A DNA stretch of 9,305 nucleotides from Caldithrix sp. (GTDB lineage Bacteria; Zhuqueibacterota; Zhuqueibacteria; Oceanimicrobiales; Oceanimicrobiaceae), in NCBI GenBank assembly GCA_004357015.1, contig SMXE01000238.1, forward strand, positions 1-9,305, in the 5' to 3' direction. A program made the translations under genes and the position numbers. The notes under the pieces were generated by a model. The model saw nothing but the letters and a program-made list of their open reading frames with translations. It was not told where the DNA came from and did not search any database. Positions within the stretch are counted from its first letter, which is position 1, and each line of letters begins with the position of its first letter. This document shows, piece by piece, positions 1 through 6,597 of this stretch.

Positions 1-1498
1 CACGCAATATCTCCTGCAGCTCCGTCAGACCCTCGATAAGGTCGGCGCCACTGTAGAAATCGATGAAGTGCCCGTCCCGCGCCACGAAATGGTTTGCCCG
101 GGCCAGGTGACTGTTCGACCAGTTCAGGTTGTAGTCGGCGCGCCCGAGGTAGTACTGCACCGACAGCGGTAGCGTGGAGATCAGTGTGTCGGCGTCCGTG
201 ATTTTGTCGCGCAGAAATTCGGCGGCTGCTTTCCACTCGTTGTGGTAAATGGCGCCGTTGAAACTGCCGTCCGGCAGACGTGGAATTTTCTGTCCCAACC
301 GAAAGCCCGGCGTGAGCGGAAACCAGACCAGACAAAGCAGCAAGACCGCGGGCTGCACCAGGTTTCTGCCCGCCAACTTCCCGATGATTTTACCAGGCCG
401 CATTCCCCTGATTTTGCCGACCACCAGCCGCGCAAGTCCGCTCAGCGGAACCGCCGCCACCAGAAACAGAATGGGGTACACATGGTAAACGTAGTCGTTC
501 TTCCGGTACTGGAAGACAAAGCTGAACAGCAGCACCGGCACGACAAAGTTTGCCAGCGCGTAAATGCCCGCTTTGTGGCAAGTGCGAACAATTTGCAGCG
601 CGCCAAGCAGGAAAAGCAGGTTCAGCGGAAAATGGCTGCTGCCAAACATGAAGTTGAGAATACGCCACCGGTTCTGCGCCGAGGCCACTTCAGCCCACTT
701 TGGCTGGTAGCCCACCGCATAGTTGAGAAATTCGCGCGCGGGCGGCAGCGCCAAAACCAGCAAAACCCCGATTGTCGTCAGCCCAGCCAGTGCGCCGTAT
801 TTTGAGTGCAGGCTTGCGGACCAACCGTCCCTCCAACCGACAACAAGAAACATGGTCACAATGTAAACTACAAAACTCGGCAAGAACAGCGCCGCGTTCT
901 GGTGCGAGGTAAAACTCACAGCCAGCAGAACACCCCCTGTTAGCAGCAAGCGCCAGTCGATCTGCCAGCCACCAAACAAGTTCCTGAGTCCGGTAGCAGT
1001 GCCGGCGCTTTCGCTTGTGCCGGAATCGCTCTTTTCAAAACCGTGGTAGAACAAAAACATGCCCGCCAGAAAGGTGAGCTGCAGCAAAGAGTACATGCGA
1101 CACGCGCGCGACCAGCCGACCTCAAACGGCATGCACGCCACAAAAATCGCTGCCATCAACCCGACCTGTTCATCGAACCATCTGCGGCCAATGAAGAAGA
1201 CGAGTAAGATGGTCATTATGCCAAAAATCGCGGATGGCAGGCGGCTTGAAAACTCCGAGACGCCAAAGAGCTTGTAGGAAAGGACAAGAGAAGAGGTTAG
1301 CAGCGGCGCGCGCGGATAGGCGTAACCCGAAGCCAGCAGCGGCTCCCCCACCCTGCTTTGCGATTTCGCTGCCTCGACAAAATCCAGCTCGTCCACCCAG
1401 AAACTCGGCACGCCGAGGTTGTGCAGGCGGAGGTAGCTGCCGAAGAGGAGCGTGGCAATCAGGATGGGAAGATAAATTTTGTTGAAAGTCCCTTTCAC
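1..1498 (-). CDS. GT-C fold membrane glycosyltransferase, GT39/PMT_2-like (3' end outside window)
   Basis: One uninterrupted frame of 499 codons reads from a GTG at 1498 to the window edge. An in-frame TAA lies just upstream of the GTG and no other start occurs before about residue 94, so the GTG is the likely start, 11 bp after the preceding gene's stop. The protein begins with a membrane segment (about 8-20), followed by a first outer loop with FWVDE (33-37), the acidic Asp-Glu pair typical of GT-C enzymes that bind lipid-phosphate sugar donors. RAPLL (63-67), SSRLPSAIFG (84-93) and the CRMYSL region (133-138) are also family landmarks. Many hydrophobic segments follow (about 93-105, 112-122, 185-220, 236-251, 291-305, 313-328, 338-355, 383-396). 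A soluble tail starting near HNEWKAAAEFL (419-429) would face the periplasm. Known role of the family: transfer of a sugar from a polyprenyl-phosphate donor. Acceptor and sugar are unknown. It could equally be annotated as a GT83/ArnT-like or dolichyl-mannosyltransferase-like protein. Confidence 0.87.
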   Translation of the reverse strand, partial: MKGTFNKIYLPILIATLLFGSYLRLHNLGVPSFWVDELDFVEAAKSQSRVGEPLLASGYAYPRAPLLTSSLVLSYKLFGVSEFSSRLPSAIFGIMTILLVFFIGRRWFDEQVGLMAAIFVACMPFEVGWSRACRMYSLLQLTFLAGMFLFYHGFEKSDSGTSESAGTATGLRNLFGGWQIDWRLLLTGGVLLAVSFTSHQNAALFLPSFVVYIVTMFLVVGWRDGWSASLHSKYGALAGLTTIGVLLVLALPPAREFLNYAVGYQPKWAEVASAQNRWRILNFMFGSSHFPLNLLFLLGALQIVRTCHKAGIYALANFVVPVLLFSFVFQYRKNDYVYHVYPILFLVAAVPLSGLARLVVGKIRGMRPGKIIGKLAGRNLVQPAVLLLCLVWFPLTPGFRLGQKIPRLPDGSFNGAIYHNEWKAAAEFLRDKITDADTLISTLPLSVQYYLGRADYNLNWSNSHLARANHFVARDGHFIDFYSGADLIEGLTELQEILR

Positions 1499-1509
1499 TT
1501 GAGCAGCGC

Positions 1510-2436
1510 TTACTTCTTATTTTTGGGTGCAGTCCGGTATCCCTTCCAAAACCCAGCCGTGTACGCTACCAGTCCCACAAAAATCAACGGATAGAGCGCC
1601 ACAAACTGCAGGAACAAGCCAAAATCGTGTTTAAGAAAACGCCGGCCGATAAGCAGGGTGCGGGCAAACGGAATCAGCGGAATGAGAAAAGGCAGTTTCA
1701 CCAAAATGCTGCCCACCTGATCTTCCTTCACTCGCACCTGCGCCGCGCCAACGCCGATGTCGTACTGGTTCTGCAGCACTTTCCTGAACGACCGGCGGTT
1801 GTGGTGCCGTACCACAATGCCGTGGTGGAAATAAATGGACTCCCCCAGCAGGTGAATTCTACGGCAGAAAAGCGCATCGCTGCCTTTGATAGTGTCTTCG
1901 ATCTTGCCGATCTGGTCGAACACGCTTTTCTTGAACGAAATGTTGCAGGTGGGGATAAATCGCACGTCGCCCTCGGGCATGGCCGGCGCCATTTCGCTGA
2001 ACTCCAGTAGATACTCCGAAGTGCCGATGAGGCTGTCCGGCGTGCCGTTGGCCACCGGCCCGCCGACCACATTTCTGCCGTTGCGCTGCGAGGTGATGAT
2101 GTTGGCGATCCAGGACTCGTTGGCTTCGCAATCCGTGTCAATGAAGGCGATGACCTCCCCTTTCGCTTTCGAAATGCCGAAGGTCCTGGCCGTGCCCGGA
2201 AAGGCGCGCTCCGGCAAATGAAACGTGCGCACGAACGGATAGCGTTCATTGATGAACGGCGTCACGTCCTCTTCCGAACTGTCGACGATAATTACTTCAA
2301 CTTCCGGACGGTTGACCTGCTCCTTGATCGAATCCAGACACTGCGGCAGCCAAGCTTTCGAGTTGTACGCCGGGATCACAATCGACAAAAATATGCTGTC
2401 TTGCTTTCCTGACTCAACTTTCTTGTTTGCCTTCAT
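1510..2436 (-). CDS. Family 2 glycosyltransferase with hydrophobic C-terminus
   Basis: 308 residues from an ATG at 2436, 9 bp after the epimerase stop. The GT-A nucleotide-binding start is SIVIPAYN (18-25), followed by IIVDSSEED (49-57) at the position of the usual DDGSTD. The DxD metal and sugar-nucleotide site is DTDC (100-103). CNISFKK (164-170) and GSDALFCRRI (185-194) match the region where GT2 enzymes carry the acceptor loop and catalytic base; Asp187 is the candidate base. The C-terminus is hydrophobic at about 246-264 and 272-298, suggesting one or two membrane segments or a re-entrant anchor, and ends in a basic tail. The family transfers a sugar from a nucleotide donor to a growing lipid-linked glycan on the cytoplasmic face. 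Only a weak purine stretch (GGGACA) precedes the ATG, so translation may depend on coupling with the upstream gene. The sugar and linkage cannot be assigned. Confidence 0.9.
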   Translation of the reverse strand: MKANKKVESGKQDSIFLSIVIPAYNSKAWLPQCLDSIKEQVNRPEVEVIIVDSSEEDVTPFINERYPFVRTFHLPERAFPGTARTFGISKAKGEVIAFIDTDCEANESWIANIITSQRNGRNVVGGPVANGTPDSLIGTSEYLLEFSEMAPAMPEGDVRFIPTCNISFKKSVFDQIGKIEDTIKGSDALFCRRIHLLGESIYFHHGIVVRHHNRRSFRKVLQNQYDIGVGAAQVRVKEDQVGSILVKLPFLIPLIPFARTLLIGRRFLKHDFGLFLQFVALYPLIFVGLVAYTAGFWKGYRTAPKNKK

Positions 2437-2445
2437 TTGTCCCGG

Positions 2446-3459
2446 CTAACTGTTTCTTTGATATTTTTGCAAACGTTTCTGATAAAAATCCGCCGTCATT
2501 TGTACGCCTGTTTTCAGGTCAGTCTGCGGCTGCCAGCCAACGGCGTCGTGCAGTTTTTGGTACGTCACGACGAATTTCTTGATGTCGATGGCCTCGCGCG
2601 TCTTCGGAAACGGAATGTGCTTATACTCGCCTTTGCCCACGCTTGCGATCACCGTTTTCACCATATCCAGAAAGACAGTTTCGACGCCGGAACCCACGAA
2701 GTAAATTTCGCCGTTGGCCGCATCCGAAAGCGCCACGCGCACGAACGCATCCACCACGTCGGAGATGTAAACGTAATCCCGGGTCTGCTGCCCATCACCG
2801 TAAACCGTGATCACCTTGTCCTGCATGGCGTTGGCCATAAACCAATTCAGAATGCCATAAAACCCGGCGTGCATCTGGCAGCGCGGCCCATAAACATTAT
2901 TCAGGCGCAGCGAAACCGCAGGAAAGCCATAAATTTTGTTGTACAGCAGCACGTACTGCTCACCCGCCATCTTGTTGATACCGTAAACGTCGGTGGGATT
3001 CTGCGGATGGTTTTCATCCACCGGCATGTACACCGGCTCGCCGATCTGACCGCGTGATCCGGCAAAAACGATTTTGGCGCCGGTGTTGTGCTGGCGTATC
3101 GCTTCGAGCACGTTTAACGTCCCGATACAATTGATCTCCGTATCGAATTCCGGTTGCTCGATAGAAATCTCGCGTCCCACCTGCGCCGCCATGTGAAAAA
3201 CAAAGTCCTGTCCAGGCACCAACTCAAATAGCAGGCCGCGGTTGCGCACATCGCCTTTAATGACACGCACATCATTTCTGACTTCTTCGATATTGGCGTG
3301 ATTCCAGCCGTACGGCTCGATGCAGGCATCCAGGATGGTGACCTTGGCGCCCAATGCCACGCAGCGTTGCGCAATGTTGCTGCCGATGAATCCGAGTCCG
3401 CCCGAGATCAGGACGCGCTTGTTCTTCATTGCTGTAAAGTCAAAGTCGGAATGGCTCAA
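2446..3459 (-). CDS. NAD-dependent epimerase/dehydratase (extended SDR)
   Basis: 337 residues, full length for an extended short-chain dehydrogenase acting on nucleotide sugars. The Rossmann motif SGGLGFIGS is at 19-27, the adenine-contacting GD at 69-70, and HMAAQ at 89-93. The catalytic Ser/Tyr/Lys set is Ser135 (in FAGSRGQIG, 132-140), Tyr159 and Lys163 (YGINK). NNVYGP (187-192) and RDYVYISDV (227-235) are the usual substrate-domain landmarks. Likely reaction: NAD-dependent C4 epimerisation or 4,6-dehydration of an NDP-sugar; the sequence alone does not separate UDP-glucose 4-epimerase-like from dTDP-glucose dehydratase-like or uronate epimerase activity. The start is TTG at 3459, sharing TTGA with the upstream stop, with AGGAG 8 nt ahead. 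The alternative ATG at 3429 (codon 11, directly before KNKRVLISGG) would also give a complete Rossmann domain but has no visible ribosome binding site. It probably supplies the donor for one of the adjacent glycosyltransferases. Confidence 0.92.
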   Translation of the reverse strand: MSHSDFDFTAMKNKRVLISGGLGFIGSNIAQRCVALGAKVTILDACIEPYGWNHANIEEVRNDVRVIKGDVRNRGLLFELVPGQDFVFHMAAQVGREISIEQPEFDTEINCIGTLNVLEAIRQHNTGAKIVFAGSRGQIGEPVYMPVDENHPQNPTDVYGINKMAGEQYVLLYNKIYGFPAVSLRLNNVYGPRCQMHAGFYGILNWFMANAMQDKVITVYGDGQQTRDYVYISDVVDAFVRVALSDAANGEIYFVGSGVETVFLDMVKTVIASVGKGEYKHIPFPKTREAIDIKKFVVTYQKLHDAVGWQPQTDLKTGVQMTADFYQKRLQKYQRNS

Positions 3460-4550
3460 TTCAACATCTCCTCAATTACAGTGTTCAGTTGTTTCGCAAA
3501 CGTGTCCAACGTGCAATTCTTCAAAAAAACCAGGTGGCCTTGTTCCGCCACGCGCTTGCGCAATTCCGGGTCATCGCGCAATTTCAAAATGGCTTCGGCG
3601 ATGGCCTGCGGGTTGCCGCGCTCCACCAGCAACGCGCTCTCGCTATCAGCCAGCAACTCCTGCACCGGCTCGTTCTTTGCCGTGATCAGCGGTTTGCCTG
3701 CCGCGATAGACTCGATAACTTTGTTGGTCAGCACCCGCAGTGTGCGCGGATTATCGCCGAAGATGCCCAGGCAGCAGTCGGCCCGCGCCATATAATCTGA
3801 CAGCTCTTCAAACGGCACCCAGTCGATAAACGTGCAGTTTTTCAGCTTGAGATCTTGCGCGAGGCGCATGTCCCGTTCATACGTGATGCCGCGCCCGATG
3901 ATCTGAAAACGCACATTTTGGTCGCTTAACGCGGCCGCGGCTTTCAGGATGTACTGCACGCCGTGAAACGGTGCGTACTCACCGTGAAAGTGCACCAGAA
4001 ACTTGCCGTTGCTTTCCTTCTGCTGCCTTCGCGCCACGACTTTTTCGTCTGTGGCAAGAAAAATGTGGAAAAATTTGCTTTCGGGCACACGGAATTTCGT
4101 GGCGTAGTCACGGATGTGGTCCACCGTTTCCAGAATGATGCGGTTTGCCAGCCGCATGGAAATGGCGTCCGACCACCAAAACAGCTTTGCCTTAAAGCCA
4201 CCACTGCCGCCTTTGCCGCGGTCATGAATCATGGTGTCGTAGGTGGAGATGTAGACGTCGTACAGAATCGGCTTACGGGTGAGCAGCCAGACGAACGGAA
4301 ACAGAATTTGACCATAAAACCCGACTACCACGAGGTCGCAACCACGCTGTTTCCGAATAAAATCCCAGAGCAGATTCGGGTAGTGCTTGAAAGACCGGTC
4401 AGCCGGCAAACAGGTGACCACATCATACCCGGCACGCCGCAACCCGTGGAGGATCATGCGCGTACGCGAGTAGCTCTCTTCACGCCCTGCGATATAGCAG
4501 ACCCTAACTTTTTTTTCCTCTGCCGTCACCGCGGAATCCGTTGCGCTCAA
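3456..4550 (-). CDS. Family 4 (GT-B fold) glycosyltransferase
   Basis: Up to 364 residues. After a short polar leader, the N-terminal GT-B domain begins at VRVCYIAGREESYSRTRM (about 15-32), followed by LVVVGFYGQ (73-81) and an ILYDVY segment (95-100). The C-terminal donor-binding domain starts near KFLVHFHGEYAPFHGV (183-198), continues with FQIIGRG (215-221) and WVPFEEL (244-250), and holds the key NKVIESIAAGKPLI stretch (276-289) with Glu280, the acidic nucleotide-sugar contact of the GT4 family, plus EPVQELL (294-300). The family is a retaining transferase that uses a nucleotide sugar in the cytoplasm. The start is uncertain: the farthest start is TTG at 4550, overlapping the upstream GT2 by 47 bp, while GTG at 4529 (codon 8) gives a 26-bp overlap and a leader nearer the family norm. 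Neither has a strong ribosome binding site. No membrane helix is evident. Confidence 0.9.
   Translation of the reverse strand: MSATDSAVTAEEKKVRVCYIAGREESYSRTRMILHGLRRAGYDVVTCLPADRSFKHYPNLLWDFIRKQRGCDLVVVGFYGQILFPFVWLLTRKPILYDVYISTYDTMIHDRGKGGSGGFKAKLFWWSDAISMRLANRIILETVDHIRDYATKFRVPESKFFHIFLATDEKVVARRQQKESNGKFLVHFHGEYAPFHGVQYILKAAAALSDQNVRFQIIGRGITYERDMRLAQDLKLKNCTFIDWVPFEELSDYMARADCCLGIFGDNPRTLRVLTNKVIESIAAGKPLITAKNEPVQELLADSESALLVERGNPQAIAEAILKLRDDPELRKRVAEQGHLVFLKNCTLDTFAKQLNTVIEEMLN
3468..3472 (-). promoter_or_regulatory. Shine-Dalgarno AGGAG that supports the TTG start of the epimerase
   Basis: On the minus strand AGGAG (3472-3468) lies 8 nt before the TTG at 3459, inside the Glu-Glu codons that end the upstream GT4 gene (EEMLN then TGA). 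No similar site precedes the alternative ATG at 3429. The arrangement suggests translational coupling across a TTGA overlap. Confidence 0.65.
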
Positions 4551-5490
4551 TATCCGAAATTTCCAGTTTCTTCACCCTGTACTGCGTATCTTCAATCAAA
4601 TAACGATTGCTGCGGATCAAATCCGCCACCAGCCCGATCATGCCGACCTGAAAACCGATGAGCATCAACACCGCTGACAGGATCAACGACTGAATGTGTC
4701 CGCCACCGTCGCCGGTCACATAGTAATAGACAAAACGCGCCGCTATCAAAAACCCGGCGCCAAAGATAAACCCGCCGATGAGCGAAAACGTTTTGAGCGG
4801 CTCATACATCGTGTAAATGCGGAAAATGGTGACCACCGAACGCTTGACGTACTTGGGAATGCTGCTGAAGAGCCGCGACTCGCGCAATTTCTCGTTGGTC
4901 AACACGGGCACGTGCGTGATGGCAATGTTGCTTTTCCCGGCCTGAATGATGGTTTCGAGTGTATACGTAAAACCGGAGACCACATTCAGCCGCAGCGCTG
5001 CATCTTTGCTAAACGCGCGGAATCCGCTGGTGGTGTCCGGAACCTTCGTGTCCGACACGTGCTGCACGACCCAGCTTCCAAGGTTCTGCAGCCGCTTCTT
5101 GACGAACGAAAAATGCGGAATGCCATTTATTTGCCGGTCGCCCACAACCATGTCGGCTTTGCCATCCAGAATGGGCTTAACCAGGTCAGGGATGCTCTCA
5201 CCGCGGTACTGGTTATCGCCGTCCGTGTTTACGATGATGTCCGCACCCACTTTGACACAGGCGTCCAAACCGGACATGAAGGCTTCTGCCAGCCCTTTGT
5301 TGTTGGTGTGCCGCACGATGTGGTCGACGCCCAGTTCGCGCGCCACTTCGACAGTGCGGTCGGTGCTGCCGTCATCGATGATCAGAGTTTCAATTTCATC
5401 GATGCCGTCGATCTGTTTCGGCAAATCTGCGATGGTAACCGGCAGTGTCTCTTCTTCGTTCAGACAGGGGATTTGGATTATCAGTTTCAT
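4504..5490 (-). CDS. Membrane-anchored family 2 glycosyltransferase (polyprenyl-phosphate sugar synthase-like)
   Basis: 328 residues from ATG at 5490. A GTG at 5520 would add ten residues, but those bases belong to a non-coding repeat and have no ribosome binding site, and the ATG sits directly before LIIQIPCLNEEE, so the ATG is preferred. GT-A motifs are IPCLNEE (7-13), IDDGSTD (38-44), DGDNQY (90-95, the DxD) and PDTTSGFRAFS (151-161). Two membrane segments (about 236-258 and 267-290) and a charged cytoplasmic tail follow. This layout matches DPM1-like and related GT2 enzymes that put a sugar on polyprenyl phosphate or on a lipid-linked acceptor at the inner face of the membrane. The last codons run through eight consecutive A bases before TAG and overlap the start of the GT4 gene. 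It probably works with the GT-C transferase at the end of the operon; the sugar is unknown. Confidence 0.92.
   Translation of the reverse strand: MKLIIQIPCLNEEETLPVTIADLPKQIDGIDEIETLIIDDGSTDRTVEVARELGVDHIVRHTNNKGLAEAFMSGLDACVKVGADIIVNTDGDNQYRGESIPDLVKPILDGKADMVVGDRQINGIPHFSFVKKRLQNLGSWVVQHVSDTKVPDTTSGFRAFSKDAALRLNVVSGFTYTLETIIQAGKSNIAITHVPVLTNEKLRESRLFSSIPKYVKRSVVTIFRIYTMYEPLKTFSLIGGFIFGAGFLIAARFVYYYVTGDGGGHIQSLILSAVLMLIGFQVGMIGLVADLIRSNRYLIEDTQYRVKKLEISDIERNGFRGDGRGKKS
4509..4516 (-). other. A8 homopolymer at the GT2/GT4 overlap, possible slippage site
   Basis: On the transcribed sense strand the end of the GT2 gene reads GGA AAA AAA AGT TAG, while the overlapping GT4 frame reads GAA AAA AAA GTT. 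The run of eight A lies inside both reading frames. Loss of one A (or gain of two) during transcription would join the GT2 frame to the GT4 frame. No downstream stem-loop was identified, so a function is speculative. Confidence 0.3.
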
Positions 5491-5497
5491 AATTTTG

Positions 5498-5570
5498 AAC
5501 CACAAAGGCGCCAAGGACACAAAAGTAAAGTCAGAACTATTTTTTGGTACTCTTTGTGCGTTTGTGGTTA
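5498..5570. repeat. Imperfect inverted repeat of CACAAAG type between two glycosyltransferase genes
   Basis: The 84-bp gap 5491-5574 is the longest non-coding stretch in the window. On the plus strand the left arm (5498-5525) starts AACCACAAA, has a central GGCGCC palindrome (5507-5512) and ends CACAAAAG. The right arm (about 5550-5570) is CTCTTTGTG then CGTTTGTGGTT. AACCACAAA (5498-5506) pairs perfectly with TTTGTGGTT (5561-5569), and CACAAA (5518-5523) with TTTGTG (5553-5558); the segment between these pairs is longer on the left. From memory, similar CACAAAGGC..AAGGACACAAAG words recur between genes in several environmental bacterial genomes; this was not checked. No U-run follows the stem in the transcript, so it does not look like an intrinsic terminator. 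Confidence 0.6.
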
Positions 5571-5574
5571 GTCC

Positions 5575-6576
5575 TCACTCCAAAATTTCCTCGATCGTAT
5601 ACTCTTTGATTTCTTTCGCATGGGTAAAAATGATCATTTCACCGATTAAGCCGATGGAAATCATCTGGATGCCAATCACCAGCAGCAAGGCGCCGAGCAA
5701 TAATAGCGGCCTCCCTGCGATGGGGCCAAACTGAAACAGCCGGTAAAAAAACAGGTACAAATTCATCGCCATTCCAACCAGCGTAAAAATAAGTCCTATG
5801 AAACCGAGAAAGTGCAGCGGTTTTTTCGAGTAGTTGGTCAAGAAGAACACGGCCACAATATCCAGCAACCTCTGGATATACTCGGAGAAGTATTTCGACT
5901 GCCGAAACTTGCCGGAAAGCTGCTCAATTTTCGCGTCGGTTACTTTGAAGCCTTTTCTTGCGGCCATTGTCGGAAGAAAAATATTGAGATTACCGTACAG
6001 CGGAATGGTCTCCAGCAACTCGCGACTGGCAGCAAACACGCCGCTGTTGTTGTCGTGTAAATCGTTCTTTGAAATCCACTTTATGATGGTGTTGAACGCC
6101 TTCGAGATGCGTTGATTCAGGGCGGAATCGCGGCGCGGGAAACGCCATCCCATAACGAGATCGTAGCCTTCGTCGAGCTTCTTAGTGAGATCGGAAATCT
6201 GCGAAGCGTTGATTCTAACTCTGGTGGTGAAGAAAACGATCCTGGCGCCTTGCGCTTGTTTGAATCCGGCGTCGAATGCTGCTGCCTCGCCAAACGAGGT
6301 GCGCATGCGAATCAGCTTCACCCGCCGGTCGTTTTGCGCAATTTGCTTGAGCTTCTGCCAACTGGCATCGGAACTGCCATCGTCCACAAAGATGAGTTCC
6401 AAACTGCGCCGGGTCTTACCCAGACCTGCAACCAACGCTGCGTAAACGCCGTCGATTTCATCCGCGAAATTTTGCACCGCAACGATGACCGATTCCCGAA
6501 TCTTCACCGTGGAATTGTTCTTTCCTGCTTTGCCGTCTTTTGCTACGTTTTTTCTTGCTACCGCTTCAACCTGCAT
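5575..6576 (-). CDS. Family 2 glycosyltransferase paralogue lacking the DxD motif (possible pseudoenzyme)
   Basis: 333 residues from ATG at 6576, with AAGGAAG 7 nt upstream. A Lys-rich N-terminal extension of about 26 residues precedes the GT-A domain. VDDGSSD (64-70) and FGEAAAFDAGF (95-105) are intact and align with the neighbouring GT2 at 6598-7560. The first motif, however, reads VAVQNFADE (32-40) instead of VPVMNEEE, and the segment that should hold DGD reads TTR inside VFFTTRVRIN (114-123), at equal spacing from GWR (143-145). HDNNSG (174-179) and the QSKY part of the C-terminal basic motif (226-229) remain. Two long membrane segments (about 254-281 and 288-316) match the DPM1/ArnC-like tail. 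The frame is open throughout with no sign of compensating frameshifts, so this appears to be selected sequence. It may be an inactive partner or regulator of the adjacent paralogue, or belong to a metal-independent GT2 subgroup. Role unproven. Confidence 0.88.
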   Translation of the reverse strand: MQVEAVARKNVAKDGKAGKNNSTVKIRESVIVAVQNFADEIDGVYAALVAGLGKTRRSLELIFVDDGSSDASWQKLKQIAQNDRRVKLIRMRTSFGEAAAFDAGFKQAQGARIVFFTTRVRINASQISDLTKKLDEGYDLVMGWRFPRRDSALNQRISKAFNTIIKWISKNDLHDNNSGVFAASRELLETIPLYGNLNIFLPTMAARKGFKVTDAKIEQLSGKFRQSKYFSEYIQRLLDIVAVFFLTNYSKKPLHFLGFIGLIFTLVGMAMNLYLFFYRLFQFGPIAGRPLLLLGALLLVIGIQMISIGLIGEMIIFTHAKEIKEYTIEEILE

Positions 6577-6583
6577 GAATAAA

Positions 6584-6590
6584 CTTCCTT
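6584..6590 (-). promoter_or_regulatory. Shine-Dalgarno AAGGAAG of the DxD-less GT2
   Basis: Minus-strand AAGGAAG (6590-6584) sits 7 nt before ATG 6576, in the 21-bp gap after the upstream GT2. It is one of the clearest ribosome binding sites in the window and supports the annotated start, including the Lys-rich N-terminal extension. Confidence 0.65.
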
Positions 6591-6597
6591 TGTCAAA

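Noticed and set aside
242..805. Plus-strand open frame of 187 codons at the left end
   Set aside because: The minus strand here encodes a continuous GT-C membrane protein with family motifs; the plus frame is rich in Gln/Arg/His with no domain, typical of an antisense shadow of hydrophobic codons.
2437..3057. Plus-strand open frame of 206 codons opposite the epimerase
   Set aside because: It is a mirror of the SDR coding sequence and has no recognisable family features.
3963..4661. Plus-strand open frame of 232 codons opposite the GT4 and GT2 genes
   Set aside because: It crosses the junction of two well-supported minus-strand genes and has no domain signature.
4696..5571. Plus-strand open frame of 291 codons opposite the GT2 gene
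   Set aside because: It is antisense to a gene with complete GT2 motifs, shows no recognisable domain, and extends into the intergenic repeat. It is best explained as a codon-bias shadow.
5491..5574. Intrinsic transcription terminator between two GT2 genes
   Set aside because: The stem is imperfect with a long spacer and is not followed by a U-run in the transcript direction; same-strand genes continue downstream.
6184..6260. Paired frameshifts explaining the missing DxD in the GT2 at 5575-6576
   Set aside because: Other frames through this segment give no DGD-like peptide and one contains a stop; the spacing to the flanking conserved motifs equals that of the intact paralogue, so substitution is the better explanation.
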